Shown: positions 9,310-17,500 of the stretch, in pieces
Layout: every line of letters begins with the position of its first letter
Numbering within the stretch: position 1 is the first letter of the stretch
From: Chlorobiota bacterium
GTDB taxonomy: Bacteria; Bacteroidota; Ignavibacteria; OLB7
Assembly: GCA_016788565.1 (NCBI GenBank)
Contig: JAEUSP010000091.1
Coordinates: 1-61,775 of the forward strand
Direction of reading: 5' to 3'
Length of the DNA: 61,775 nt
Position numbers and translations under genes: made by a program
Notes under the pieces: generated by a model
What the model was told of the DNA's origin: nothing
What the model saw: only the letters and a program-made list of their open reading frames with translations
The model's database searches: none

Positions 9310-10986
9310 TCAGAAATTGTAGCCATAGCTGATGGTTCCTGTGTATTCGGTAAAGCTGTTGTTTGTGGTGGCCGGGGCGTTGCCAACGGCAATGTTCAGG
9401 CCAATGTTGTGCCCCTGGGCTGGCCGCCAATTTGTGCCAAGCGTCCCGTTGGCTGCGGTCCCTGCGGGCTGGAATGCCAACCCAACCGACCCGCTGATGT
9501 TCAGCGTTTCCCCCACCTCCTTCGCTCCGCTTAGCGATGCCCCGCTGGTGTAAAATTCGCCGCCGATATTCTCCAACCGGCTGGTCCCGATGGTGGCGGT
9601 TAGGCTAAGCCCGTTGCTGGGGAAGGCAAGTGTGTAGGCGGCATCGGCGCTGGTGGTGGTGTACTGGGTGAACTGCGCGGTGAAGCTGTTGGCATCGCTG
9701 AGCAGTGTGTGCAGCAACGTCAGCGTGACGCTGTGGCCGATTGCGCTGTCGCCGGTGGAGTAGCGCGGGCTAAGCATCAGCGAAGGGGTTTGCTGATCCA
9801 TGCGGGTGGTGTCGTTCAGTGGAAGGTTGCCGGCGGCTTGGGTGGTTATCAAGCTGCTGAACTGCGCAAACACCCCAAACTCGGATGACGGACTCCAGTT
9901 CAGATCAAGGCTTGGGGTCAGCCGGGTGGTGGTGGCGTTTTTCTTCCCCTGCACGTTGTCGTGGTTCCAGCCGACGCTGGCGTTCACGTTTAGCTTGCTA
10001 TCGAACGCGCTGAAGTTTGGGGCGATGGTGAAGCTCTCCAGATCGTTGCTCATGTAGTACGCCCCCATCGAGCGATAGTCGGGATCAACCCGGCTGTAGC
10101 TTGCACGAACGCCGCCGCCGCTGAAGCTGTAGTTTGCCGCAAAGGTCATGGCGGTGTAAACAGCGGTGGAGGCACGTGGCTGGATTACCCCCCCCAGTTC
10201 GTTGATCTCGCTGGCAATCTCAATGGTGTCCGCACGAACATCCCTGGTGTAGTCGCTAACCCCCAAATCCACATCGAAGCTCAATCCCGATGCCGGGGTG
10301 ATTCGGGCGGCCGCGCCAAGCACAAGGTTTTCGCCGGGGAGCGTTTCCGAGCCGATTGGCTGGTTTTTCAGCGATGCAGGGTCATCCTTTGCTTTAAGTG
10401 CAATCAGATCAACGAAGTTTTCATCACTGCCGAACCCAATTTTCCCGGCAAACCCCGTCCGCTGGTAGGCCGGCTCCTGAACACCAATTTTCGCCGTGTC
10501 CTCCTCCACCGCCCGGTTGAACTGGCCGTTCATAAATGCGAAGCGGAATTTCCCCGGGTTCAGCTCAATCCCCGCTCCCAAAAACTGATGTCCGGCCAGG
10601 GTATATTGGCTTAGGGTCATGCTGCGGTAGCCCAGGTGAGCGGTTGCCCACCCGTAGCGGGGGCTAACGCCAAACTGGTTGAACGGCTGGCTGAAACCCC
10701 GTTCTTGGTCGCCATAGACAAAGGAGAAGGGGAGTTCAAGGTCGTAGAAGTTGAAGTTGAGGTTTCCGGTAAGGGTGTAGCCAAACGGTTTGCGGCGTTC
10801 TTCAATTCCTTCCGCGCCGTAGGCAACGCCCCGCGCCCCAACCGAGCCACTAACTTTTATCGGGCTTTCGGTGCCAACTTTCTCCAAATCTTGGGCTGCT
10901 GCTTTTCCGCAAAGAAGGAGAAGGAGCAGGAGCAGGAGCAGGGGAAGTTGGCCGACAGCGATTCCATAACGACTGGTCTTCATCAT
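9310..10986 (-). CDS. outer-membrane beta-barrel protein of TANFOR operon
   Basis: 558 residues. The signal peptide has a long Leu run and ends GKAAAQD. The remainder is alternating beta-strand with many Tyr/Phe/Gly pairs and ends in an aromatic residue (SYGYNF), as outer-membrane barrels do. It is clearly paralogous to the protein at 41015-42718: both carry LPFSF, then a Q-P-FNQFG-[VI]-SP block, then HLGYRSM and an [FY]-LGAG/FFGAG block in the same order. It is the first gene of the set and is followed by the giant after one base. It may anchor or export the two downstream proteins, but that is inference from gene order. Confidence 0.85.
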   Translation of the reverse strand: MMKTSRYGIAVGQLPLLLLLLLLLLCGKAAAQDLEKVGTESPIKVSGSVGARGVAYGAEGIEERRKPFGYTLTGNLNFNFYDLELPFSFVYGDQERGFSQPFNQFGVSPRYGWATAHLGYRSMTLSQYTLAGHQFLGAGIELNPGKFRFAFMNGQFNRAVEEDTAKIGVQEPAYQRTGFAGKIGFGSDENFVDLIALKAKDDPASLKNQPIGSETLPGENLVLGAAARITPASGLSFDVDLGVSDYTRDVRADTIEIASEINELGGVIQPRASTAVYTAMTFAANYSFSGGGVRASYSRVDPDYRSMGAYYMSNDLESFTIAPNFSAFDSKLNVNASVGWNHDNVQGKKNATTTRLTPSLDLNWSPSSEFGVFAQFSSLITTQAAGNLPLNDTTRMDQQTPSLMLSPRYSTGDSAIGHSVTLTLLHTLLSDANSFTAQFTQYTTTSADAAYTLAFPSNGLSLTATIGTSRLENIGGEFYTSGASLSGAKEVGETLNISGSVGLAFQPAGTAANGTLGTNWRPAQGHNIGLNIAVGNAPATTNNSFTEYTGTISYGYNF

Positions 10987-11142
10987 AACACCTTAGTGAG
11001 TTGTGCGGTGCGGAGTGCAACGCACAGGAACTAAGGTATCCGCCCCCGGCCACACCACCGGATTGAACCGGCCACAGTTGGGAGAAGGGAGAAAAAAAAA
11101 GTGGGATGAGGGTGAGTGGAGGGTTGGATGTGGGGTGAGGTG

Positions 11143-11205
11143 GTTAGTGGTCAGTGGTCAGTAGTCAGTAGTCAGTGGTCAGTAGTCAGTGGTGAGTAGT
11201 GAGTT
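11143..11205. repeat. heptamer array, TCAGTRG type
   Basis: About nine tandem 7-base units alternating TCAGTGG and TCAGTAG, decaying at both ends (TTAGTGG, TGAGTAG). Confidence 0.85.
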
Positions 11206-11291
11206 TCCGGCTTGGGCTCCATTTCACTTTTCCCGCCTCACTCTTCACTCTTCGCTTCAGCTTGGGTGAGGGCGGGCAGCGAAGGATTCTC

Positions 11292-11350
11292 GGTTCGGTG
11301 GCTCCCCTCATACTTCGACGGGGATCAGCATGAGCGGAGGGCTGGGTTCG
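11292..11350. repeat. dispersed hairpin repeat, copy B
   Basis: Same unit as at 1034-1080, with one arm altered (CCCCTCAT instead of CCGCTCAT). Confidence 0.7.
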
Positions 11351-11390
11351 CAACAGTGACGGGTTGGACAAAAGGAGGGGTTCCCATTCT

Positions 11391-11602
11391 TAGCCCCGAA
11401 TGGGGCGGTAGTCACATAGCCCAGCGGCGTAAGCCCTGGGAACATTGAGCACACCAACAGCCCATAGCCCCGTAGCGGGCGATAGAGTTCACCCGCACAC
11501 GCAATTCTTCCGCCCGCTACGGGGCTATGCAATCGAAATGGTTTCGTGATCCCCAAGGCTTACGCCATTGGGCTATGCTGGCTGTCGCCCCATTCGGGGC
11601 TT
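11391..11602. repeat. large imperfect palindrome
   Basis: The inner arms 11463-11481 and 11511-11529 are a perfect 19-bp inverted repeat around a 29-base loop. The outer parts also pair imperfectly: 11392-11462 against 11530-11602, including AGCCCCGAATGGGGCG, ATAGCCCA and GGCGTAAGCC in mirror order. The unit is about 90 bases per arm and resembles REP/BIME-type palindromes mobilised by RAYT transposases, but no such transposase is in the window. Confidence 0.75.
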
Positions 11603-11613
11603 TAGTGGCTCGG

Positions 11614-11672
11614 GGTTCGGTGGCTCCGCTCATACTTCGACGGGGCTCAGCATGAGCGGAGGGCGGGATTCG
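11614..11672. repeat. dispersed hairpin repeat, copy C
   Basis: Full copy of the unit at 1034-1080. It abuts the right end of the large palindrome. Confidence 0.75.
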
Positions 11673-11726
11673 CAGGCTTCCGCTCGTACGTCTATTTCCT
11701 ATTTCCTTCCCCGACTCTGGCTCCAT

Positions 11727-11760
11727 CTCACTCTTCACTCTTCACTCTTCACTCTTCGCT
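11727..11760. repeat. heptamer array, ACTCTTC type
   Basis: Four to five tandem 7-mers (CACTCTT register). A shorter array of the same unit lies near 11235-11256. Confidence 0.8.
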
Positions 11761-11839
11761 TTGCTTCCGCTTCATCCTTCAACAGCCCGATGTAACACAT
11801 TGAGGGAGTAGCCCTTCTTCGCCGATTTCCTTGCTGGGC

Positions 11840-11847
11840 TATCTTTG
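11840..11847 (+). promoter_or_regulatory. candidate -7 element for the E1 gene
   Basis: TATCTTTG fits the Bacteroidota -7 consensus TAnnTTTG and lies 45 bases upstream of the ATG at 11893. I see no TTG at the expected -33 distance (TTC is present instead), so support is partial. Confidence 0.35.
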
Positions 11848-11892
11848 CACTTCTCCATCAACCGACCCATTTCCGAAGCATACTCACACACA

Positions 11893-14049
11893 ATGGCGAA
11901 ACGTTCGACCGCAGCAGCTACATCAAAAGCATCCAACGGCAAACCGAAAGCAACCGGAACCAGCGTTCCGGCAGCCGTGGCCGCATCGCCAATAGATTGG
12001 CTGGCAGTTGCACGCCAACTGCTGGTTAGCCGTGCGCTAGATCACATCGAAGAATCGAAGCTGGTTCCCGGCGGGCTTATCACCTACCAGTTCTCCTCGC
12101 GCGGGCACGACCTTGCGCAAATCCTGCTTGGCGTGTTGATGAACCACCCGCACGATGCCGCCACCGTCTATTACCGCTCGCGCCCGTTTGTCCTGGCCCA
12201 GGGGCTTACGCCGGAGGAAGCGTTGCGCAGCACAATGGGGCGAAGCGGCGGCATCAGCGAAGGGCGCGATATTGGAGTGGTGCATAACCTGCCGTCGCGG
12301 GGGAAGGCAACGGTGCTCCCCACCAGCGGCGATGTTGGCGCGCAATACTCACCCGCTGCCGGCTGGGCGCAAGCAATCCGCTACCGTGCCGAAGTGCTGA
12401 AGCAACCGGAGTGGGATGGGGCAATCGCAGCCGCGCTTGGGGGCGATGGCTCGTGCGCCACCAACGGATTTTGGGCGGCGTTGAACATCGTCACCGTTGG
12501 CCGGCTTCCCTACCTGTTTTTTATTGAAGACAACGGCTTCGGGATTTCTGTTCCCGGAACCTACCAAACCCCCGGCGCGAACATCGCCGAAAACCTCCGC
12601 TCTTTCCGCGACCTGCGGGTGATCAGCGGAAGCGGAACCGACCCGGAAGAAACCTCCACACTCATCTCCGAAGCGGTTGCACACATCCGCGCCGGAAACG
12701 GCCCGGTGCTACTCCATCTGAAAGTCCCACGGCTTAGCGGCCACTCCTTTGTGGATACGCAAGCCTATAAATCCCCCGAACTTCTTCAGGACGAACGCGC
12801 CAACGACCCGCTCCCGAAATTGCGTGAGTATCTGATTGCCAAAGGGATACTCACCGCCGAACAATGGGAGGCGTTGGAAGCCGAAGCCGCTGCCGAAATT
12901 GCTGCCGCTGCCCAGCGCGCCACCGCCGCGCCAGAACCAGAAATTGCCACCGTGAAGGACAACGTTTATTTCACCGAAGGGAGCATCCAAACGACCGGAG
13001 GCGACCTTCCAGAAATTGGAGCGGCCAGCTACGCACAGCGGCTTCAGGGGAGCAGCCAGCCCGCGCCAAACGGCCCACGGATGAACCTGATTGATGCCGT
13101 CCGCCGCACCCTGATGCAAGAGCTGGAAACGAACAACCGCGTGCTGGTGTTTGGCGAAGATGTTGGAAAAAAAGGGGGGGTGCATGGCGCGACGGTGGAT
13201 ATGCAGATTCGGTTCGGCGAGTCGCGGGTGTTCGATACGTCGCTGAATGAAGAAGGGATTATTGGCCGCTCGGTCGGCATGGCAATCGCGGGGTTGATGC
13301 CGGTTCCAGAAATTCAATTCCGCAAGTACGCAGACCCCGCTCACGAGCAGATTAACGATTGCGGGACCATGCGTTGGCGCACCGCTAACAACTTCGCCGC
13401 GCCGATGGTGGTGCGGATTCCGGTTGGCTTCGGCAAAAAGACCGGGGACCCGTGGCACTCCGTCAGCGGCGAATCCATCTACGCTCACTTGATCGGCTGG
13501 CGCGTCGCCTTTCCCTCCAACGCCGCAGATGCTGTTGGGCTGCTACGGACCGCGCTTCGGAGCAACGACCCCACATTCTTTTTTGAACACCGCGCTTTGT
13601 TGGACACCAAGGAGGCGCGCCGCCCCTACCCTGGCGATGACTACATGATCCCGTTTGGAGTTGCCAACGTGGTGAAAGAAGGGACCGACGTGACGATAGT
13701 GACGTGGGGGGAAATGGTGCACCGCGCATTGGAAGCTGCGGCCAGCGTAGAAGCCAGCGTGGAGGTGTTGGACCTTCGGACGGTGATGCCGTGGGATCGC
13801 GAGGCGGTGCTGCGGTCGGTTCGGAAAACCAGCCGCTGCATTGTGGTGCATGAGGACAACCAGACTTGCGGTTTCGGTGCCGAGATTGCCGCGACCATCG
13901 CCCAAGAAGCCTTCACCCACCTTGATGCCCCGGTCCAGCGGCTTACCACCCCCGACATCCCAATCCCCTACAACCTCACCTTAATGGAAGGAGTAGTGCC
14001 AACAGTAGAGACGATTAAGGAGAGGATTGGGAAGGTGATGAGGTTTTGA
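11893..14049 (+). CDS. 2-oxoacid dehydrogenase E1, fused alpha and beta subunits
   Basis: A 718-residue thiamine-diphosphate enzyme, cytosolic, catalysing oxidative decarboxylation of a 2-oxoacid and acyl transfer to lipoyl-E2. The alpha half (about 30-350) carries the ThDP motif: GDG at 184-186 and the EDN Asn at 214. A linker follows, then the beta half from about 400 (VFGEDVGKKGGVHGAT, FDTSLNEEGIIG, WHSVSGE, VVHEDNQTCGFGAEIA). The sequence is closest in feel to branched-chain 2-oxoisovalerate dehydrogenases, but pyruvate or acetoin enzymes are related. The ATG at 11893 is preferred to one 48 bases upstream because the Lys/Ala/Thr-rich leader is already dispensable. E2 and E3 genes are not nearby, so the complex must be assembled from unlinked genes. 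The stop codon directly abuts a MITE-like element. Confidence 0.9.
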   Translation: MAKRSTAAATSKASNGKPKATGTSVPAAVAASPIDWLAVARQLLVSRALDHIEESKLVPGGLITYQFSSRGHDLAQILLGVLMNHPHDAATVYYRSRPFVLAQGLTPEEALRSTMGRSGGISEGRDIGVVHNLPSRGKATVLPTSGDVGAQYSPAAGWAQAIRYRAEVLKQPEWDGAIAAALGGDGSCATNGFWAALNIVTVGRLPYLFFIEDNGFGISVPGTYQTPGANIAENLRSFRDLRVISGSGTDPEETSTLISEAVAHIRAGNGPVLLHLKVPRLSGHSFVDTQAYKSPELLQDERANDPLPKLREYLIAKGILTAEQWEALEAEAAAEIAAAAQRATAAPEPEIATVKDNVYFTEGSIQTTGGDLPEIGAASYAQRLQGSSQPAPNGPRMNLIDAVRRTLMQELETNNRVLVFGEDVGKKGGVHGATVDMQIRFGESRVFDTSLNEEGIIGRSVGMAIAGLMPVPEIQFRKYADPAHEQINDCGTMRWRTANNFAAPMVVRIPVGFGKKTGDPWHSVSGESIYAHLIGWRVAFPSNAADAVGLLRTALRSNDPTFFFEHRALLDTKEARRPYPGDDYMIPFGVANVVKEGTDVTIVTWGEMVHRALEAAASVEASVEVLDLRTVMPWDREAVLRSVRKTSRCIVVHEDNQTCGFGAEIAATIAQEAFTHLDAPVQRLTTPDIPIPYNLTLMEGVVPTVETIKERIGKVMRF

Positions 14050-14174
14050 TATACTCAGTGCAAATTAGTTTGCGAAATTCTGCTTAGCTGGATTCCCGCT
14101 TTCGCCCCGACTGGTCGGGGTAAACTGGGAATGACAGCGCGAGGGTTGTCGCAAACCACTTTCGTTGGAGTATA
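14050..14174. mobile_element. MITE-like element, copy 1
   Basis: Bounded by TATACTC (14050-14056) and GAGTATA (14168-14174). The subterminal blocks TTTGCGAAAT and TCGCAAACCA are also inverted. The core holds a GGATTCCCGCTTTCG palindrome closing with GGGAATGACA. A second copy with the same ends and layout lies at 42847-42962. There is no coding capacity. It starts on the base after the E1 stop codon. Confidence 0.7.
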
Positions 14175-14248
14175 GAATTATACGGTAGGACAGACAAGGG
14201 GCGGGAGTATTAGGGGAAGAGGAAGTAGAAGGAGTCAGGAGAAGATAT

Positions 14249-14433
14249 GTGAGAATCGTGAAGAAGGGGAAGCGTGAGGAAGATCCACCGGAGCAACGAG
14301 GAGGGCGATTACAGCGGTCGAAAGGATTGAACTTAGTTGAAGGCTTGAGGAGCATCAAGCCGGAGTATTGGTATTTGCCGAACACGAAGTGGTGCCATTT
14401 ACGAATAACTTGGCCGAGCGAGATATACGTCGT
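14249..14433 (+). pseudogene. IS66-family transposase remnant (C-terminal)
   Basis: Two frames together spell the C-terminal signature of IS66 transposases. The first frame (14249 to about 14350) gives EEDPPEQRGGRLQRSKGLNL. After a frameshift near 14350 the next frame gives EHQAGVLVFAEHEVVPFTNN followed by LAERDIR. The family motif is a basic R-Q-SKA-NLL-RL stretch, then V-PFTNNQAERDLR. Only about 60 residues survive, the frame is broken, and no terminal repeats or other IS66 genes are visible, so this is a decayed fragment. Confidence 0.65.
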
Positions 14434-14444
14434 AGAGAAGAAAA

Positions 14445-14484
14445 AGAAGGCGGCGAAGAATTTTCTTCGCCGCCTTCTTTTTTT
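14445..14484. terminator. bidirectional rho-independent terminator
   Basis: Sixteen-base arms (14445-14460 and 14463-14478, AGAAGGCGGCGAAGAA and its complement), with a T-run on the plus strand to 14484 and a T-rich tract beyond 14445 on the minus strand. It would end the minus-strand giant-protein transcript that stops at 14513. Confidence 0.8.
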
Positions 14485-14512
14485 CACGATACTGAGCTAT
14501 TTCCCTTGCTCC

Positions 14513-17500
14513 CTAAATCTCCACCGTCTCCGCATACACAATCCGCTCGATGACGCGGTAGTGGTGGATTGTGGTGCTGTAACTCATGGTCTGCATTCCC
14601 CCCTCGCCGCCGCCAGGGAAGGTTCCGCCGGCAGCTCCACCGGCAACTCCTCCTGCTACGCCGCCGGAGGTTGTGGCATCCAGCTTTATCCCCTCGTTCA
14701 ATTTCATTCCCCCTTTGATTGCACCACCTCCCGGTGTCGTTACTTCTCCCCCCGGTGCCGTTACCTCACCGCCGGGAAGGATAACATCGCTTGGGTAGCC
14801 GCGCATCTCCTCGGGCGATACCCACGGGTCTTGCTCTTCGGGAATATCAATGACATCAGGCGGAAGCGGGTCGGCCTCGAATAACTCATACTCCCGGATA
14901 TTCAGCCGGTACCGTTTCGATCCCCCTTTGCTGAACGGTTTTTCTGGCAGCATCAAGGTGTTCAACCAAACAATCCGGTCGCCAACTTTTTTGGTGGGGA
15001 TTAGCTCGGCAGCAAGCTCAACATTCTGGTTCTGGTTGTCTTTCACAATCACCGGGGTCCAGGTGTCGCCGCTGATTCCTTGCTCCACCGTCACCACAAT
15101 CCGGCGGCTTTGGTTCATGTGTTTGGCAATCGGGTTTTTGTCGCTGCTGTCGTTGTGGCCGTAGATATCCACGCCGGCCACCGTGAAGGTGTTTTCGCCG
15201 GCAACGCCGCTTACCATCACCTTCACTTTTTTGTCTTCGGGAAGCTGTACGGCGGCAACGCGGTCGGGGGCAATCTGGACGAAATCGCACTGGATCACCC
15301 GCGACAAATGGGTGTTCATCAACGACTTTGGCTGGAACCGGCACAGCGCAAGCCGGATGAACGGATAGTAGCTTTCGCCGGTGTTCACCTCGATGTCGCA
15401 GTACCACAACTGCCGCTGCCAATCGTACTCCACCGGATGCCCCGCCACCGCAACCCGCGTGGTGGAGCTGCTCCCAAGCTCATCTAACGATAGCCCGGTC
15501 ATCGTCTCGGTTGCCAACGGGAAATCGGCCAGCGAAGGAGTTGGTTTCGGATAGGCCGATTTCCAGATTGGATCCATTCCCCACTCGGTTACTAATCCCT
15601 TCAGGTTCCCTTCGCTACCGGAAATGATCATCTCACCGATCCCTCCCGGGAGCTTCACGATTTTATCCTTTAGCCCTTCCACCATCCCCATCCCTCCTCC
15701 CGGGCTGCTGCCGCCACCACTGCTGCTGCTTCCGCCGCCCCCTGCGCCGCTGTTGTTGATTACCACGCCAAGAAGCTCGCCATCGCCGCTGCTGTACCAG
15801 GGGCGGTCCAGATAGACGCGCAACCCGCCACCGCAACGGCGGCTCATTTTCAGGTCCGGTTCCTCGCTCCGCTCCCACCCAAACGTTGGGATGATGTAGA
15901 GCACTTTCGGCGAATCGGGGCGCGCGCTGTTGTTGATATCTAACGGCCATTTGGGGCCAAGCCGGTGGATGCTTTTTTGTAGCTCGGCTTGCTCGGCTTC
16001 GGTGCTCGGTTCCCAGAAATCAAATTGCTGCTGGTTGATTGGGTCGCTCCAGAGCTTGATCGGCATGAACTCGCGGAACCGTGTGGTGGCTTTCATCCGG
16101 TAGTCAACGGCGCGGTAGTGAGTGTCTCCGAAATCATGCCGCCACTCGGTTGCTGGGTCCTCCGGTTTTTGGCGCGGGAAGGGGATGGGAAGGTCCCTTG
16201 CTTCCGGTGTGTTGATTCGGGGGTCAATCCAGGATTCCACGGTCTGATCCAGCACGTGCGCTTGCCGCTTGATTCGGCGCGGGCCGTTCATCGTTAAGTC
16301 ATCCACCCATTCTTCCCACTGCGCCAGCAACGTCACTTTTCCGCTGCTGCGCGCGCTGAGCGATAGGTTCCCACGGAAGATTGCGTGGGTGCTGCCAATC
16401 GCCGGCTTGGTCCCGTCAAACTTGATGAACGTTGGCTCCAGCAACGGCTGCTGCACGGCGTGCGTCAGGATCATGGTGCGCCACGGGGTTAGCATCCAGT
16501 GGCTGCCAAGCGTCCCAAGTTTTTTGGCACGGTCGCGCTTTGCTCCGTCGGTAATCATGGCTGGGATTGCCATCAACTCGGTGTCGCCTGGCTCCATCCA
16601 GCAGCTGTAGTGGACGCGCGCCATTGTTGCCTTGTGAATGAACACCGTCAGAACGGCTCCGTCCCATTTTGGCGGTGTGTCGGCGGTGGTTTCCACGATG
16701 CGGATCATAAAGGGCTTGGTTTGTGGCCAGGCCATCCCGAAGCTGACCAACGTCACGTAGTCATTGCTCCCGGGAATTTTTTTGATTTTTGCTCCCGCCC
16801 CAATGTCCCCGTCGGCGGTTGCGCCGGGCAACCCGCGGAACGCCACGCCACGCGCCAAGGGGTCGGGAAGGTAGGGGAGCAGAATGGTGGTCCCGATGTT
16901 GATCACGTACTGCCCGTGCGAGAGTGCTGCCCCTTTTAACGGAACCGACGGCAGCTTCCGGAATTTTGCCGAGGCTTCCGTTCCCGGGCGCGTTTTGGGG
17001 TCAATCGCTTCCGGGGCCGAGATCAGTCGGACGTTTGCCGAAACGTCAATCATCCCGCCGTTCAGGTCGTGGACTTCCATGTCGTCAATCCGCCCTTCCT
17101 CCTTTGCTGCAATGTGGTAGTACTTGGCAGGATTCCCCCCCGGCCCCATCGCTTTGTCGAACTCACCATGAAGCTCTGCCATCTGCACACTCACTTTTGG
17201 CGGAAGCACGTGGCGTTCGTTGAAGCCTTTGTAGCTGAAGCCGATGCCGCCATTCAGCCCTTTGAACCGGGTATCCAAACCAGCAAGAAGCTCGATGATG
17301 TAGGGAAGCGTGGAATACTCCACCGCCGTTTTGTTGAAGTTGCTGCGGATCACCAGATGCTCCAACGACTCACCTTCGCGGAAGACATCGTTCGGCAGAA
17401 GCGTTGGGCTGGAAAGCGGCTCGTGACGGAGGAATTTGTCGAGCGCGGAAGCACGGTTATCGGGGATAAGATCAAGCGGGATGCTGTTGCCAGCAAAATC

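Larger units (their letters stand above)
10987..11892. other. repeat-filled intergenic region
   Basis: Divergent spacer between the barrel gene (minus) and the E1 gene (plus). No gene is supported. It holds heptamer arrays (11143-11205, about 11235-11256, 11727-11760), two copies of the hairpin repeat, and a large imperfect palindrome (11391-11602). The small open frames seen here are translations of repeats. Confidence 0.8.

Noticed and set aside
14433-14884. Continuation of the plus-strand frame that starts in the IS66 remnant
   Set aside because: It runs through a strong terminator and then antisense to the 1566-residue gene.
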